Positions 56,832 to 64,000 of a stretch of 64,000 nucleotides of DNA are shown in pieces. The notes under the pieces were generated by a model. The model saw only the letters and a list, made by a program, of their open reading frames with translations, searched no databases and was not told the origin of the DNA. Location of the stretch: assembly GCA_910586835.1 (NCBI GenBank), contig CAJUJU010000009.1:1-64000 (forward strand), read 5' to 3'. The DNA is from an uncultured Acetatifactor sp. (GTDB taxonomy: Bacteria; Bacillota; Clostridia; Lachnospirales; Lachnospiraceae). The first letter of the stretch is position 1, and every line of letters begins with the position of its first letter. The position numbers and the translations under genes were made by a program.

Positions 56832-58761
56832 GAGCCTTCCCCCTTTCCCTTTGATGGGAAAACACCACTCTGATCTCCGGATGCTCCCGCTTCAGGCGGC
56901 AGATGCGTCTCAGCGTATCCCGATAGGCGCCGAAATCCTTCTGAAGTAACCGGGGCAGCAGCCGCATACGGGGAACCGCCCCTGCCAAATCGCCGCCCCA
57001 GCAGGCATCCGCCGCCAGAAAGAGACTCACATCCGGAATCCACAGCCCCAGCTGTCCCCTGCAGTGCCCGTCCAGCACCACCCCATAGATACTGCCGTCC
57101 CCGAACAGATCATACACCCTCTCAAAATACCTGCAAAGAAAATGATTCTCCGACAGGTTTTCCGGCTGCCGCTCCGTCCGGATACACCCCTTTGGAGGCA
57201 TCAGGCTCCGGCACATAAGATCCCGGATCCTATGCCCGTGAAAAGCCTCCAGCACCTCCCCCGTGGCCACCAGTTCCACGCCGGAAAGCCGCGAAAGCCC
57301 TCCCACATGATCCGGGTGGGCATGGGACAAAATTACCTTTCTCACGCTCTTTGGTGAAATGCCGTCCTTTTTCAGCCTGGCCGCAATCGTCTCCTCCCGC
57401 CCAAGACGCACCGGATTGATCAGACGGTACAGCCCCAGGAAGAGCCCGCCCCGGAAAACTTCCTCCGAGTAACCCGTGTCATACAGAATGTTCCCCATCT
57501 CTTTGTGTCTGATCAGCGCCGCTCTCGCCGGAAACTCCCGCTTTTCCCGGGGCATTCCCTGAAAGGCGATGCTCAGATCATTGACGCAGGAACCACAGCG
57601 GTAAAGTTTCACCTCCGTCACCTTGCCGGGGCGCGTGAGGACATCCTGTCCCTTCCCCGCAGCGTCTTTCTCTGTGAGATTCCCGTTCCCTCCGCCGTGG
57701 TCTTTCCTCTCCTGCTGCCCCCGCCACCAGAGGCCGTATTCCCGGATGGATTCCTCCAGCGTCTTTTCCGGCCGATATCCCAATATTTTCCCCGCCCGCC
57801 GGATATCCATGGTCTGCGCATGCCCCAGGGTACAGACCGTATAGCGGGTGAGGGGCGGCTCCCCCGAAAGCCCAAGGATACCGTACACCTTTTCCAGCAC
57901 TCCGGCTGCGCCGTACACCAGCCCGAAGGGAAGTCTTCTGTAATGAGGCCGCTCTCCGATGGCCTTCAGAAACCGTTCCAGAAGCACGCGAAACTCCGTG
58001 GGCTCCCCGTTGGTGATATTGAACACTCCGCCCGAAGCCCCTTTGGCCGTCAGCGCCAGCTCGCAGGCCAGCGCTGCGTTCTCCACACCTGTCAGATCTA
58101 CCAGATTGTGTCCCCCGTTAAAGAGCGGGATCCCCACCCCCTGATTGGCCCGCAGCAGCCTGGGCACCAGACTGGTATCCCCCGGGCCGATCAGCCCCCT
58201 GGGCCGCAGAATTACGGTCTCCAGCCCCTTTCGGTTCCACCAGCGGATCCGTTCCTCCGCCATCAGTTTGGATCGAATATAGTAATTCAGCTCGTTCCTT
58301 TCGGGAGCATCCTCCTCCCGGATCTCATACCGATCCTCCCTGCAGGTATAAATGCTGGGAGATGAGAGATACACCAGACGCCGGACACCGTATTCCCGGC
58401 ACAGCCGGGCAATCAGATCCGTCCCTGCCACGTTGGTTCGGTAAAAGTCCTCCCACTTTCCCCACACGGAGGACAGAGCACCCGCGTGGATCACATAATC
58501 CGCCTCCTTCAAATAGCAGGCACAGCTTTCCCGCCTGGTGAAATCCCCCGGACAAAACACGGCCCCGTACGCCTCCAGACGTCTTCCCCTGTCCCGGTTC
58601 CTGCCCAGCGCAAGAACTCTGTATTTGCCCACCAGCCGCCGCACCAGATATTCCCCCAGAAATCCTGTGGCCCCGGTCACAAGCACCGTTTCGGGCTGTG
58701 GGGATTGCCCTGCCCTGGCCTCTTTCCTGCTGACCTCTTTCCTGCTGACCTCTTCCCTCAT
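56824..58761 (-). CDS. Fused NAD(P)-dependent SDR (OleD-like) and metallo-beta-lactamase-fold protein
   Basis: 645 aa in two modules. The first (about 24-345) is an extended SDR/3-beta-HSD-like reductase: 'VLVTGATGFLGEYLVRRL' (about 26-43), Tyr161-x3-Lys165 in YYIRSK, and 'ILRPRGLIGPGD' (about 184). After a charged linker (about 348-380) comes a metallo-beta-lactamase-fold hydrolase (about 385-640): His480-x-His482-x-Asp484-His485 in 'LSHAHPDHVGG', His566 in 'LDGHCRGQLG', Asp585 in 'LAADACW' and His636 in 'FSHQ'. The full zinc ligand set is kept. Both modules appear active: a ketone reduction and a thioester/lactone hydrolysis are plausible. The N-terminus has a tandem VSRKE repeat. Start ATG after AAGGAG. 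Confidence 0.85.
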   Translation of the reverse strand: MREEVSRKEVSRKEARAGQSPQPETVLVTGATGFLGEYLVRRLVGKYRVLALGRNRDRGRRLEAYGAVFCPGDFTRRESCACYLKEADYVIHAGALSSVWGKWEDFYRTNVAGTDLIARLCREYGVRRLVYLSSPSIYTCREDRYEIREEDAPERNELNYYIRSKLMAEERIRWWNRKGLETVILRPRGLIGPGDTSLVPRLLRANQGVGIPLFNGGHNLVDLTGVENAALACELALTAKGASGGVFNITNGEPTEFRVLLERFLKAIGERPHYRRLPFGLVYGAAGVLEKVYGILGLSGEPPLTRYTVCTLGHAQTMDIRRAGKILGYRPEKTLEESIREYGLWWRGQQERKDHGGGNGNLTEKDAAGKGQDVLTRPGKVTEVKLYRCGSCVNDLSIAFQGMPREKREFPARAALIRHKEMGNILYDTGYSEEVFRGGLFLGLYRLINPVRLGREETIAARLKKDGISPKSVRKVILSHAHPDHVGGLSRLSGVELVATGEVLEAFHGHRIRDLMCRSLMPPKGCIRTERQPENLSENHFLCRYFERVYDLFGDGSIYGVVLDGHCRGQLGLWIPDVSLFLAADACWGGDLAGAVPRMRLLPRLLQKDFGAYRDTLRRICRLKREHPEIRVVFSHQRERGKARE

Positions 58762-58792
58762 CCCTTCTCCTTTCTTTGCCCCTTTTTGTCTT

Positions 58793-59995
58793 TCAGAAGC
58801 GCTCGCCTCTATCTGAAAAGACTGAAATCATCTGCCGCCGCTTTTTTTCATCCCAGTGTTTTTTCAGTTCCATACAGGCGCGCACTTCCTGCAGCAGCCT
58901 GTCCGGATCCCGGAGGATTCTGCCAAAGCCCAACCGCTCAAACTGCCTTGCGTTCAGAAGCTGTTCTCCCTGCTGAGGGCACATCAGGCAGGGAACCCCG
59001 AAATACAATGCCTCATGGATGCTGTTCACACCGCCCGCCGTGAGGAAGAGCGAGGCATGGGCAAGCACCTCATTCTGGTTCACAAAGGGACGCACAATGA
59101 AATTTTCCGGAAAGGAGCTTTCCGTGAAAGCTTCCCCCTCCCGGATCAAAACCACCCGCCACTCCTCTTTCCCGCCCAATTGCTCTGTCACGGTACGAAA
59201 AAGTTTCTCATCCCGGTTAAAAATCGTCCCAAGGGAAATATAGAGATATGGCCGGCGGGGAAGCAGGAAATCATTGCGTTCCGTCACAGTTCTCCGAACG
59301 GACAGAGGCCCCAGGAAACGGTAATTTGGCCCGAAAGCCCGGCCCCCCGGCTGAAACAGCCGGGAATACCCGCAGAGATTGCAGTCTCCCCTGTTCATCA
59401 GAACCGGCAAAAGCCCCAGCTGCCTCGCGCCGTATCTCCTTTTCAGGCGGCAGGCGTACCCAAACGCCCGGGGAAGCTCGCCCAAATACCGGAAAAAGCC
59501 TGCGGAAAACCCGGGCATATATGCGCCCAGCCCCTTTCTCCAGGGACTTGCGGGCAGCAGCCGTCCCCTTTCGGGCCTGCTCCAGGTCCAGTCCACGGCG
59601 GCAATGCTGTAGAAACTGGCCCCCGGCACGGAAAGCTGTTTGCCGATAAGTCTTCCCCACAGAGCAAGCGACTCAAAAATCACCCCGCAGGGACGCTCTC
59701 TCCCGGCCTGCGTCAAAAGCTCCGGCAGCATATCCCAGGTATACTGCAGAATCAGGCGGTACAGTTTCGGCAGCTTTTCCCCGTCCGTCAGCTCCAGCGT
59801 CCTTTCGTCCACCGGATAGGGACGGTACTCACAGCCGTTGGCCTCGATGATCTCCCGGAAGGAATCCGTGGAGTAATAGATCACCCGGAACCCCGCTTCC
59901 GCCAGCCTGCCCGCCAGATAGAGATTGGAGAAGGTATGCCCGCAGGCGGGAATCCCGTAAAAAAGCACTGCCTTTTTATTTTTCTCCACCTTCAC
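58793..59995 (-). CDS. MGT-family UDP-glycosyltransferase
   Basis: 400 aa GT1-fold macrolide-type glycosyltransferase. The N-terminal acceptor domain begins 'AVLFYGIPACGHTFSNLYLAGRLAEAG' (in pieces; the His in GHTFSN is the catalytic-base position). The C-terminal donor domain has 'PYLYISLGTIFNRDEKLF' (about 249-266) and the nucleotide-sugar loop 'FLTAGGVNSIHEALYFGVPCLMCPQQGEQLLNARQFERLG' (in pieces, about 336-375; the usual ...HGG is TAGG). It transfers a sugar onto a small lipophilic acceptor in related enzymes. The GTG start lies within the end of the merR gene (20-base overlap). In the cluster it would glycosylate the product, or protect the producer. Confidence 0.85.
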   Translation of the reverse strand: MKVEKNKKAVLFYGIPACGHTFSNLYLAGRLAEAGFRVIYYSTDSFREIIEANGCEYRPYPVDERTLELTDGEKLPKLYRLILQYTWDMLPELLTQAGRERPCGVIFESLALWGRLIGKQLSVPGASFYSIAAVDWTWSRPERGRLLPASPWRKGLGAYMPGFSAGFFRYLGELPRAFGYACRLKRRYGARQLGLLPVLMNRGDCNLCGYSRLFQPGGRAFGPNYRFLGPLSVRRTVTERNDFLLPRRPYLYISLGTIFNRDEKLFRTVTEQLGGKEEWRVVLIREGEAFTESSFPENFIVRPFVNQNEVLAHASLFLTAGGVNSIHEALYFGVPCLMCPQQGEQLLNARQFERLGFGRILRDPDRLLQEVRACMELKKHWDEKKRRQMISVFSDRGERF

Positions 59996-60797
59996 ACCCC
60001 ACCGTAATCATCGTGATATAATCCTCCCGTCTTTGCACCGACATCTCATTGAGCCCTTCCTCATAGGCAAATCCCGACAGCCGCAGCCCCTTTCTCTCTG
60101 CGTGGGAGCGAATCATCCCGTATACCTCCCGCAGCTTGTCCCAGCCTCCGATACAGAAGGTTCTCAGATAGGTTCCCCCCGGCCTCACCTCGTCGTACTC
60201 CCCTGCCTCCCCTCCGCCATAGGAAAAAAAGCAGTCGTAGCTGTCATACTCTCCCGCACAGATATGTTCCGTGGAAATCCGGCTCCCAAAGCTGTCGTAG
60301 AGTCCGAACATGGCCTTCAGCCTGGCGGAAAAGTCCGCAGCCACCACAAAATCGCCGTCGTCATAAGCTCCGGTGATGGGTCCGCTGAGCAGAAGGCGGC
60401 TCTCCGGAAGCGTGATGAAATCTATTTCTCCGTGCCTGGCCGCCGCCCCCAGCGCCAGCTTGTCCGATTTTTGCTCCAGAAAATCCTTCGCCTTCAAAAG
60501 CTCCCCGATGGATCTGTCAATCAGTTCCTTCTTCTCCAGGATCAGCTCCGCCAGAGAAGCGCCGGAGGGACTCTTCTGATAGCGCAGGATCTCCTCGATT
60601 GACATCCCCACTTTCCGAAGCGTCAGAATCAGCTCCAGCTGAACCGTCTGAAAACAAGTGTAATAGCGGTATCCGTTTTCCTCCCTGTATTCCGGGGAAA
60701 ACAGGCCGATCTCGTCGTAATAATGCAGCGTGCGCTTGTTGATTCCGTTCAGCCTGGCAAACTGCCCCGTGGAATATAAGAATTTTTTATTTTTCAT
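59976..60797 (-). CDS. MerR-family regulator with GyrI-like effector domain
   Basis: 273 aa from ATG 60797 (MKNKKFLYSTGQFARLNGIN); the longer frame crosses the promoter and was rejected. The winged helix (about 6-75) has 'LYSTGQFARLNGINKRTLHYYDEIGLFSPEY' and 'YRYYTCFQTVQLELILTLRKVGMSIEEI' in pieces. A dimer coiled coil (about 78-115) and a C-terminal effector-binding domain of the BmrR/GyrI type (about 125-265) follow. First gene of the biosynthetic operon and divergent from the ABC exporter. The operator lies in the shared promoter region, so it probably represses or activates both sides in response to the product or a drug-like ligand. Confidence 0.88.
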   Translation of the reverse strand: MKNKKFLYSTGQFARLNGINKRTLHYYDEIGLFSPEYREENGYRYYTCFQTVQLELILTLRKVGMSIEEILRYQKSPSGASLAELILEKKELIDRSIGELLKAKDFLEQKSDKLALGAAARHGEIDFITLPESRLLLSGPITGAYDDGDFVVAADFSARLKAMFGLYDSFGSRISTEHICAGEYDSYDCFFSYGGGEAGEYDEVRPGGTYLRTFCIGGWDKLREVYGMIRSHAERKGLRLSGFAYEEGLNEMSVQRREDYITMITVGCEGGEK

Positions 60798-60808
60798 CTC
60801 CTGGCCCC

Positions 60809-60839
60809 TTGACATTACAGTTACTGTACAGTCTATGAT
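60809..60839 (+). promoter_or_regulatory. MerR-type promoter of the ABC exporter
   Basis: Consensus -35 TTGACA (60809-60814) and -10 TATGAT (60834-60839) with the elongated 19-base spacer typical of MerR-activated promoters. The spacer holds the perfect palindrome TACAGT-T-ACTGTA (60816-60828). Confidence 0.82.
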
Positions 60840-60863
60840 AGCACAGGTAAGGAGAAAAAACAA
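60835..60863 (-). promoter_or_regulatory. Opposing promoter of the merR-led biosynthetic operon
   Basis: Minus strand: TTGTTT (60863-60858), 17-base spacer, TATCAT (60840-60835). Its -10 shares five bases with the -10 of the exporter promoter, and the MerR palindrome lies just downstream, so only one direction can be fully active at a time. Confidence 0.6.
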
Positions 60864-60886
60864 TCGTACAGGAGGAATAAGCACCC

Positions 60887-62611
60887 ATGAAAACAATTTT
60901 CTCAAGAATAAAACTGAAGGGAAGTCACATCCTGCTGTTGTCCGCTCTGATCCTGGCGTCCGCGGTGGCGGAGATGATGCTCCCCTCCCTGTTGGCACAG
61001 ATGATCAACGACGGCGTGGCCCATTCTGCAAACGGTTCGATTCTGACACTGGCCGCCGTCATGGCCGGAATCACGGCGCTGGCCTGTACCGTCAGCTTTT
61101 TGTCGGTTCGGATTGCCTCCCGCATCTCCACCGACTTTTCCGCCAGACTCCGGGAGGAAGTCTTCACGAAAGTGCAGAGCTTTTCCGCCGCAGAGCTGGA
61201 TCGCTTCGGCACCGCCAGCCTGGTCACCAGAAGCACCTCGGACATCGCCAACGTGCAGAATTTCCTCACCATGCTCCTGCGCATCGGCATCCTCGCCCCC
61301 ATGATGGCCGTGGCAGGGCTGGTCTTCTCTGCGGCCACCGGAGGACAGGTCAGCTCCGTGCTGAATGTGGCCATTCCAGTGCTGCTCCTCGGATGCGGCG
61401 TAATCGTTCTGCTGGCCTCCCGTTACTCCGTGCTGCTGCGGAAAAAACTGGATAAACTCAATCAGCTCTTTCTGGAATCCCTGGAGGGTGTCCGCGTGAT
61501 CCGGGCATTCAACAGACAGACGGCGGAAAGCCGCCGCTTTGACGGTGCAAACGCCGATTATACCTCCACGGCAATGCGCTCAGGGCGGATCACAAGCCTG
61601 CTGATGCCCGTGATCAATGTGATCTTCGGCGTAACCACCGCCGCGGTTCTGGGGCTGGGCGCCCACTATGTGGAAACCGGCGCCATGGAGGTCGGCTCCC
61701 TGGTGGCAAACAGCCAGTACATCAGCATGGTTCTTATGTCCGTGATGATGCTTGCCCTGGTCATCATGATGTTCCCTACTGCCTATGCCTGCGCCGGCCG
61801 CATTGCCCAGGTGCTGGAGACAGACAGCTGCATTCGGGACGGCAGCTTTCCCGCAAAGAATCGTCCTCTTCGCTCCACGGTGGAATTCCGGCATGTGACC
61901 TTCTCCTACCCGGGCGCCCAGGAGCCGGTGCTGAAGGACATCAGCTTTGAGGCGCATCCCGGGGAAGTCACCGCCATCATCGGCGGCACAGGCCGGGGAA
62001 AATCCAGCATCCTGAAGCTGATTCCCCGACTCTATGACCCCCTGTTCGGGGAGGTTCTGATCGACGGAATCGACGCAAAGGAGTACACGGTGAACGAGCT
62101 TCGCTCCCTGATCGGATATGTCCCCCAGAAAAACATCCTGTTTTCGGGTGATATCGCCTCCAATCTGAATTTCGGAAACCAATTCGGAACAGAACAGGAA
62201 TGGTCGGAAGCCACGCGGATTGCCTGTGCCGAGGAATTCATTCTGAAAAAAGCCGATACATATCACGCCCCCATCGCCCAGGGCGGCACAAACCTGTCCG
62301 GCGGCCAGCGCCAACGCATGGCCATCGCCCGGGCCATTATGAAAAAACCGGAGATCTATCTGTTTGACGACAGCTTTTCTGCTCTGGATATGAAGACTGA
62401 TCAGAAGCTGCGCAAAAACCTGAAGGCCGCAATGGGTGATGCCACGGTGATCATGGTGGCCCAGCGGATCAGCACCGTTCTGGACGCGGATCGCATTCTG
62501 GTGGTGGACGACGGAACCATCGTCGGACAGGGCACGCATACGGAGCTTATGGCAACCTGTCCCCTCTATCGGGAAATCGCACAGATCCAGCTTGGAAAGG
62601 AGGCAATCTGA
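60887..62611 (+). CDS. ABC exporter half-transporter A (degenerate-site subunit)
   Basis: 574 aa, type IV ABC exporter. Six membrane helices (about 15-310) precede a nucleotide-binding domain (about 330-570): Walker A 'IIGGTGRGKSS' (about 364-373), Q-loop 'YVPQKN', signature LSGGQ (470-474) and Walker B 'IYLFDDSFSALD'. At position 495 the catalytic Glu is replaced by Asp, the mark of the degenerate half in heterodimeric exporters such as TM287/288 and BmrC. AGGAGG lies about 11 bases before the ATG. The partner gene starts one base after its stop codon. Controlled by the MerR-type promoter at 60809; likely exports the cluster product. Confidence 0.9.
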   Translation: MKTIFSRIKLKGSHILLLSALILASAVAEMMLPSLLAQMINDGVAHSANGSILTLAAVMAGITALACTVSFLSVRIASRISTDFSARLREEVFTKVQSFSAAELDRFGTASLVTRSTSDIANVQNFLTMLLRIGILAPMMAVAGLVFSAATGGQVSSVLNVAIPVLLLGCGVIVLLASRYSVLLRKKLDKLNQLFLESLEGVRVIRAFNRQTAESRRFDGANADYTSTAMRSGRITSLLMPVINVIFGVTTAAVLGLGAHYVETGAMEVGSLVANSQYISMVLMSVMMLALVIMMFPTAYACAGRIAQVLETDSCIRDGSFPAKNRPLRSTVEFRHVTFSYPGAQEPVLKDISFEAHPGEVTAIIGGTGRGKSSILKLIPRLYDPLFGEVLIDGIDAKEYTVNELRSLIGYVPQKNILFSGDIASNLNFGNQFGTEQEWSEATRIACAEEFILKKADTYHAPIAQGGTNLSGGQRQRMAIARAIMKKPEIYLFDDSFSALDMKTDQKLRKNLKAAMGDATVIMVAQRISTVLDADRILVVDDGTIVGQGTHTELMATCPLYREIAQIQLGKEAI

Positions 62612-62612
62612 C

Positions 62613-64000
62613 ATGAAAAAGAATGTATTCTCACGACTTTTACAATACCTGAAAGCCTATCGGCTCCGCCTGTTTTTCGTCTTCTTGTTTGCCTCTGTGA
62701 GCACCGTCTTCACCGTCATGGCTCCCTTTGTCATCGGCAGGGTGACAACCACGCTGTTTGAGAGCCTTCTGGAGGGAAGCTTTTACTGGGACAGAATTCT
62801 CTGGCTGCTGGCATCCCTGATCTGTCTGTGGCTGGTATCCCAGTTCTTCTCGTTTCTGCAGGGCTTCCACATGACAAAAATTACCGCCGGCGTCATGGGA
62901 CAGCTGCGCAGCGACATCGACCGCAAAATGCACCGGCTGAAGCTGAGCTACTACGACGCCAACACCCACGGCGATATCTTAAGCATTATCACCAACGACG
63001 TGGATACCATCAACAATACAGTGAGCCAGAATCTCACCTCCATTGTCACACAGGTGATCACGGCGGTGGGAATCCTGTTGATGATGTTATCCATCAGCCC
63101 GCCTCTGACTCTGATTCCGGTAATCATGGTTCCTCTTTCCCTGTTCTGTGCGGCAGGGGTGATGAAATCCGGCGGCAGACATTACGGCAGACAGCAGGAG
63201 CTTCTGGGACAGTTAAACGGCTACATTGAGGAACTGTACAACGGGCAGCAGGTGGTTCAGGCATTCTGCTGTCAGGAGCGGGCAAAGCATCGGTTCCACA
63301 CCCTGAACGAGAGCCTGAAAGACAGCTCCTACCGGGCGGAAACCACCTCGGGCACAGTCAGTCCCGTCACCACTCTGGTCAGCGATCTGGGTTATGTGAT
63401 CTGTGCCGCCGTCGGCTGCCTCAAGGCCGTGAGCGGACTCATCACCGTCGGAAACGTACAGGCCATGCTGGAGTACACCCGCCGCTTTGCAGAGCCCTTT
63501 TCCTCGCTGGCAGGCATGGCGGGCAGCTTCGGGGCCGCCAAAGCCGCCGGAGACCGGATCTTTGCCCTGTTGGACGCGGAGGAGGAACCGCCCCGGACAG
63601 AGAACCCCATCCTTCCCGAAGACCGTTCCGGCAGCGTCACGTTTCGGAACGTCTCCTTCGGCTACACCCCCGACCACATGCTGATGAAGGGTGTGGATCT
63701 GACAGTAAAACCCGGTCAGAAGGTGGCCATTGTAGGGCCCACCGGAGCGGGCAAGACCACTCTCATCAATCTGCTGATGCGCTTCTATGAGGTCAACGGC
63801 GGTTCCATCATCGTGGACGGAGCAGACATTCGGGACATGACCCGGGAAGAACTCCGCGGCAGATTCGGTATGGTTTTGCAGGACACCTGGCTCTTCGAGG
63901 GAACCATCGCGGAAAATCTCGGATATGCAAAGGATCATATGGAGCGGGACAAAATCGTCGCCGCCGCAAAATCCGCCTGTGCCCACAGCTTTATCAAAAC
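62613..64000 (+). CDS. ABC exporter half-transporter B (partial, runs off the window)
   Basis: At least 462 codons from ATG 62613 (MKKNVFSRLLQYLKAYRLRL), one base after the stop of subunit A, with AAGGAGG upstream. Six membrane helices (about 18-300), 'GQVVQAFCCQERAKHRF' (coupling region) and the nucleotide-binding domain from about 330. Walker A is 'AIVGPTGAGKTTLINLLMRFYE' (in pieces, about 370-392) and the Q-loop 'FGMVLQDTWLFEG' (about 416-428). The signature and Walker B lie beyond the window, so whether this half keeps the catalytic Glu cannot be seen. Expected to be the catalytic partner of subunit A. Confidence 0.9.
   Translation, partial: MKKNVFSRLLQYLKAYRLRLFFVFLFASVSTVFTVMAPFVIGRVTTTLFESLLEGSFYWDRILWLLASLICLWLVSQFFSFLQGFHMTKITAGVMGQLRSDIDRKMHRLKLSYYDANTHGDILSIITNDVDTINNTVSQNLTSIVTQVITAVGILLMMLSISPPLTLIPVIMVPLSLFCAAGVMKSGGRHYGRQQELLGQLNGYIEELYNGQQVVQAFCCQERAKHRFHTLNESLKDSSYRAETTSGTVSPVTTLVSDLGYVICAAVGCLKAVSGLITVGNVQAMLEYTRRFAEPFSSLAGMAGSFGAAKAAGDRIFALLDAEEEPPRTENPILPEDRSGSVTFRNVSFGYTPDHMLMKGVDLTVKPGQKVAIVGPTGAGKTTLINLLMRFYEVNGGSIIVDGADIRDMTREELRGRFGMVLQDTWLFEGTIAENLGYAKDHMERDKIVAAAKSACAHSFIK

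Overview
The window looks like a chromosome segment of an anaerobic, endospore-forming Clostridia, most likely a Lachnospiraceae. The reasons are a complete spoIIIAA-AH operon and spoIVB, the spoIIIA / asp23-nusB-xse-ispA-dxs-tlyA-nadK-argR-recN gene order, a stand-alone glycyl-radical 'spare part' protein, and strong Shine-Dalgarno sites throughout. About 60 genes are supported. No rRNA, tRNA or CRISPR array was seen.

Region 1 (1 to about 5340) is the right end of an integrated mobile element, probably a prophage, and is more A+T-rich than the rest. It has a divergent lysis/lysogeny-type switch: a Cro-like HTH gene on the minus strand and a CI-like HTH gene on the plus strand, with two promoters and operator-like CGTAA/TTACG sites between them. 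The plus-strand arm continues with an ImmA-like protein, a Uma2-family protein and a large serine recombinase. The recombinase stops a few bases from the junction, where the element has cut an ABC-transporter substrate-binding-protein gene after about 79 codons. A lone abortive-infection-alpha (DUF4393) gene sits in the early region.

Region 2 (5.3-13.3 kb) carries housekeeping and small regulatory genes: a DUF1836 regulator, a YerC/TrpR-like regulator, a bactofilin paired with a degenerate M23 (LytM) protein, a eukaryotic-type HisA, a repeat-rich lipoprotein, dapB-dapA, a corrinoid adenosyltransferase and a two-OB-fold SSB-like protein.

Region 3 (13.3-37.9 kb) has typA, then a long minus-strand block. 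Read in the direction of transcription it is spoIIIAA-AH (from a good sigma-E-like promoter), deoB, prfC, a transglutaminase-like lipoprotein, asp23, nusB, xseA, xseB, ispA, dxs, tlyA, nadK, argR, recN, a terminator, and spoIVB. A GrcA-like gene lies divergent to spoIIIAA. A second transglutaminase-like protein is encoded just beyond it.

Region 4 (38-54.5 kb) has a hybrid histidine kinase with a PocR sensor and Hpt domain, a two-receiver-type regulator, a fused MFS/spermidine-synthase-like protein, a TldD/TldE pair, a TauE/SafE exporter, an SGNH hydrolase, cardiolipin synthase, and a sugar locus. The sugar locus comprises an AraC regulator, an N-acetylhexosamine-kinase-like protein, an aldose epimerase and a DUF4091 protein.

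Region 5 (54.6-64.0 kb) is the most interesting. A MerR regulator, an MGT glycosyltransferase, a fused SDR-metallo-beta-lactamase protein, an ANL (F390/CapK-like) ligase and a KAS III ketosynthase form one minus-strand operon. A two-gene heterodimeric ABC exporter runs divergently. Both directions are driven from overlapping promoters around a perfect 13-bp palindrome in a 19-bp MerR-type spacer. This reads as a small biosynthesis-and-export cluster for a glycosylated, acyl-derived metabolite; I do not recognise a characterised counterpart.
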